Shown here: positions 22,316 through 23,677 of the stretch, in pieces
How positions within the stretch are numbered: the stretch's first letter is position 1
Layout of the letters: the number at the start of each line of letters is the position of its first letter
From: an uncultured Mycoplasmatota bacterium
GTDB taxonomy: Bacteria; Bacillota_I; Bacilli_A; RF39; UBA660
Reading direction: 5' to 3'
Assembly (NCBI GenBank): GCA_900542735.1
Contig: UQOS01000017.1
Location: 1 to 23,677 of the forward strand
Length of the DNA: 23,677 bases
Program-made: the position numbers and the translations under genes
Notes under the pieces: model-generated
What the model was told of the DNA's origin: nothing
The model's database searches: none
What the model saw: the letters and a program-made list of their open reading frames with translations, nothing else

Positions 22316-23029
22316 ATGAATATAGTAGATGCACTGATTATCTTAATTATTTTGGCAAGTGGTGTAGCTGGATTTAAAAGAGGGGTGTTAAAGCAAACTG
22401 TTTCAACTGTCGGATTTATTATCGTAGTGGTACTTGCTTTTTATTTAAAGAATCCAATTGCTGAGTTTTTAAGTTTACATTTTCCATTCTTTAAATTTAG
22501 TGGTAGTTTTGCTAATGTAACAAGTTTAAACATTATTTTATATCAAATAATATCATTTATACTTGTTGTTCTTTTACTAGAAGTGGTACTTGGAATTTTA
22601 ATTAGAATTACTGGTATTATTGAAAAAATACTTAAATATACCATTATTCTTGGTATTCCTTCTAAAATATTAGGTTTTGTTGTAGGAATTGTAGAAGGAT
22701 TTATTATTACCTTTTTACTATTATTTTTCTTTAGACAACCACAATTTAAACTAGATATTTTTGAAGGTAGTAAACTAACTAGTCCAATTTTAAATTCTAC
22801 TCCAGTCTTATCACAAGTAGCAGGTAGTTTTGTAGATACTGTTAATGATTTATATGATTTAGGAAATGATTATTATGAACAAAAGATGGATGCTAATACT
22901 CTAAATTTAAAATCTATTGATGTAATGTTAGAACATAAAATAATTACACCAGATTATGTTAAAAAATTAGTAGATAATGGTAAAATAAAAATTGATGGTA
23001 TTGATGCTGTCATTAATAAATATAGATAG
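22316..23029 (+). CDS. cvpA: CvpA family membrane protein
   Basis: The 237-aa product starts MNIVDALIILIILASGVAGF and continues FKRGVLKQ, the usual CvpA opening. About four to five membrane helices extend to ~145, then a soluble, mostly helical tail. CvpA is named for colicin V production in E. coli; in Firmicutes it is a conserved inner-membrane protein without a firm mechanism. Start: GGGTGATTTT before ATG 22316; the upstream in-frame ATG 22289 overlaps the -10 box. The thioredoxin gene follows after 9 nt. In Bacillus the order is rnhC-zapA-cvpA-polX-mutS2; here zapA, polX and mutS2 are missing. Confidence 0.88.
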   Translation: MNIVDALIILIILASGVAGFKRGVLKQTVSTVGFIIVVVLAFYLKNPIAEFLSLHFPFFKFSGSFANVTSLNIILYQIISFILVVLLLEVVLGILIRITGIIEKILKYTIILGIPSKILGFVVGIVEGFIITFLLLFFFRQPQFKLDIFEGSKLTSPILNSTPVLSQVAGSFVDTVNDLYDLGNDYYEQKMDANTLNLKSIDVMLEHKIITPDYVKKLVDNGKIKIDGIDAVINKYR

Positions 23030-23038
23030 GAGATAAAA

Positions 23039-23341
23039 ATGTTAGAATTAAATAATGAAGATTTTAATGAAGAAATAAAAGATAAATTAGTGTTGGTGGA
23101 TTTTTATGCAACTTGGTGTGGACCATGTCGTATGATGCACCCTATTATAGAAGAAGTAGCAAAAGAAGAAAATATTAAAGTTATTAAAGTAGATGTTGAT
23201 AAACATGATGAACTTGCAAGAAATTATGGTATTATGAGTATTCCAACTATTATTTTATTTCAAAATGGTAATTTAGTAGAAAAGAATATTGGCTTTATTC
23301 CAAAAGAACAATTACTAACTATGATTAAAAATTATAAATAA
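23039..23341 (+). CDS. trxA: Thioredoxin
   Basis: The 100-aa single-domain thioredoxin has the active site WCGPC (26-30), the buried Asp (D21, in LVDFYATW) and the cis-proline SIPT (P69). It reduces protein disulfides in the cytosol. No signal peptide is present. Start: TAGGAGATAAAA before ATG, 9 nt after cvpA, so they form one operon. Thioredoxin reductase is not in the window. Confidence 0.95.
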   Translation: MLELNNEDFNEEIKDKLVLVDFYATWCGPCRMMHPIIEEVAKEENIKVIKVDVDKHDELARNYGIMSIPTIILFQNGNLVEKNIGFIPKEQLLTMIKNYK

Positions 23342-23348
23342 TTACTAC

Positions 23349-23377
23349 TTGTTTACAAATGATAATTATTATATAAT
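23349..23377 (+). promoter_or_regulatory. Candidate promoter downstream of trxA
   Basis: TTGTTT (23349-23354), a 17-bp spacer and TATAAT (23372-23377). The -10 is perfect, the -35 weak. The only thing before the next gene is a terminator-like hairpin at 23417-23448, so it would drive a short RNA or read into the right-edge gene. Confidence 0.35.
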
Positions 23378-23416
23378 TGAAATGTAATAAAAAATAGGTT
23401 ACTAATTATATTAATT

Positions 23417-23448
23417 AAGGACTATGAGTATTAACTTGTTGTCCTTTT
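23417..23448 (+). terminator. Weak terminator-like hairpin after trxA
   Basis: AAGGAC (23417-23422) and GTCCTT (23441-23446) form a 6-bp stem with an 18-nt loop, and TTTT follows. The large loop makes it a modest candidate for ending the cvpA-trxA transcript. Confidence 0.45.
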
Positions 23449-23540
23449 ATTATATGGTTATTTCGAATATTTTGTATTTCAAAAAAGTATAAAAATATCT
23501 TTTATTTAATTTTTTAAAAGTCTTTATTTTACTAGTGAAA

Positions 23541-23592
23541 ACTCCTATTTCTATGTTTTTTAAGTAATATACTTAGAAACCAGAATAGGAGT
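23541..23592 (+). promoter_or_regulatory. Leader hairpin that sequesters the ribosome-binding site
   Basis: ACTCCTATT (23541-23549) is perfectly complementary to AATAGGAGT (23584-23592), which contains the AGGAG ribosome site of the gene starting at 23601. Inside the loop, TAAGTA and TACTTA form a 6-bp hairpin with a 3-nt loop. The result is a nested structure that would hide the site from the ribosome. Confidence 0.5.
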
Positions 23593-23600
23593 GGTAAAAG

Positions 23601-23677
23601 ATGAAAAAATTTAAAAAGTATTATGTATTAATTTTTATTTTGATTATGATAATATTTATTAGTATTAGTGCTTCATA
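23601..23677 (+). CDS. N-terminus of a secreted or membrane-anchored protein (3' end outside window)
   Basis: From ATG 23601 the 25 visible residues read MKKFKKYYVLIFILIMIIF then ISISAS. This is a basic n-region followed by a long hydrophobic core ending in small residues, a signal peptide or membrane anchor. AGGAG lies 9 nt upstream. The rest of the gene is outside the window, so no function can be given. Confidence 0.7.
   Translation, partial: MKKFKKYYVLIFILIMIIFISISAS

Noticed and set aside
23424..23492. 22-codon hydrophobic frame (MSINLLSFYYMVISN...) after trxA
   Set aside because: The AAGG is only 3-4 nt from the ATG and forms a terminator-like stem. Such short frames are expected by chance in this AT-rich gap.
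1..23677. Mycoplasma-like genetic code (TGA as Trp)
   Set aside because: uvrC, relA, dtd and the DUF421 gene end at TGA in conserved positions, and conserved Trp residues are TGG.
1..23677. CRISPR array, prophage, insertion sequence, tRNA or rRNA
   Set aside because: No regularly spaced repeats, transposase or integrase motifs, cloverleaf or rRNA-like segments were seen. Repeats present are local hairpins.

Overview
The window is a low-GC (clearly AT-dominated), gene-dense stretch of chromosome from a Firmicutes-type bacterium. It looks like an uncultured gut Bacilli/Erysipelotrichia- or RF39-like lineage, but that placement is inference. TGA is used as a stop (uvrC, relA, dtd and the DUF421 gene) and Trp is TGG, so the genetic code is the standard bacterial one and not the Mycoplasma one. 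Many Shine-Dalgarno sequences have the form (A/G)GGTGAT placed 4-7 nt before the start codon. This decides several starts, including GTG and probably TTG starts.

Layout. 1-276: 3' end of a secreted/surface protein. 323-2179 (minus): a YigZ/IMPACT-family protein and a PdaC/PgdA-like peptidoglycan deacetylase. 2280-8381 (plus): a DNA-repair and RNA-modification block of uvrC, an unknown 120-aa protein, mutL, miaA and an unknown 334-aa protein. 8428-9529: a divergent pair of membrane proteins, TIGR04086/YrzE-like (minus) and DUF421/YrbG-like (plus). 9530-10552: the remains of a two-component system. The response regulator has a probable 5' frameshift, and only the last ~30 codons of its histidine kinase survive. 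10585-12165 (minus): an unknown 526-aa charged coiled-coil protein. 12253-14152: a PAP2 phosphatase facing a SpoVB-like flippase. 14267-18165 (plus): a tight operon of a ComN-like regulator, relA (bifunctional ppGpp enzyme), dtd and an AI-2E-family membrane protein. 18273-20266 (plus): two zinc-ribbon membrane proteins (TcaA/YvbJ-like and Yip1-like) behind a TTGACA promoter. 20448-22041: gmk and rnhC, converging on one terminator. 22316-23341 (plus): cvpA and a thioredoxin. 23601-end: start of a secreted protein behind a leader that can fold over its own ribosome-binding site.

How the genes fit together. Most of the window is housekeeping: excision and mismatch repair, tRNA modification and proofreading, the stringent response, GMP phosphorylation, RNA:DNA hybrid removal, thiol redox and envelope maintenance. 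Two groups of neighbours echo Bacillus subtilis gene order (yrzE-yrbG-spoVB-comN-...-relA-dtd, and rnhC-...-cvpA-...-trxA-uvrC) with several intervening genes missing. I found no CRISPR array, tRNA, rRNA, insertion sequence or phage gene. I see no convincing new multi-gene system. The best leads are the decaying two-component locus, the structured leader at the right edge, the palindrome before gmk and four unrecognised or weakly characterised proteins.
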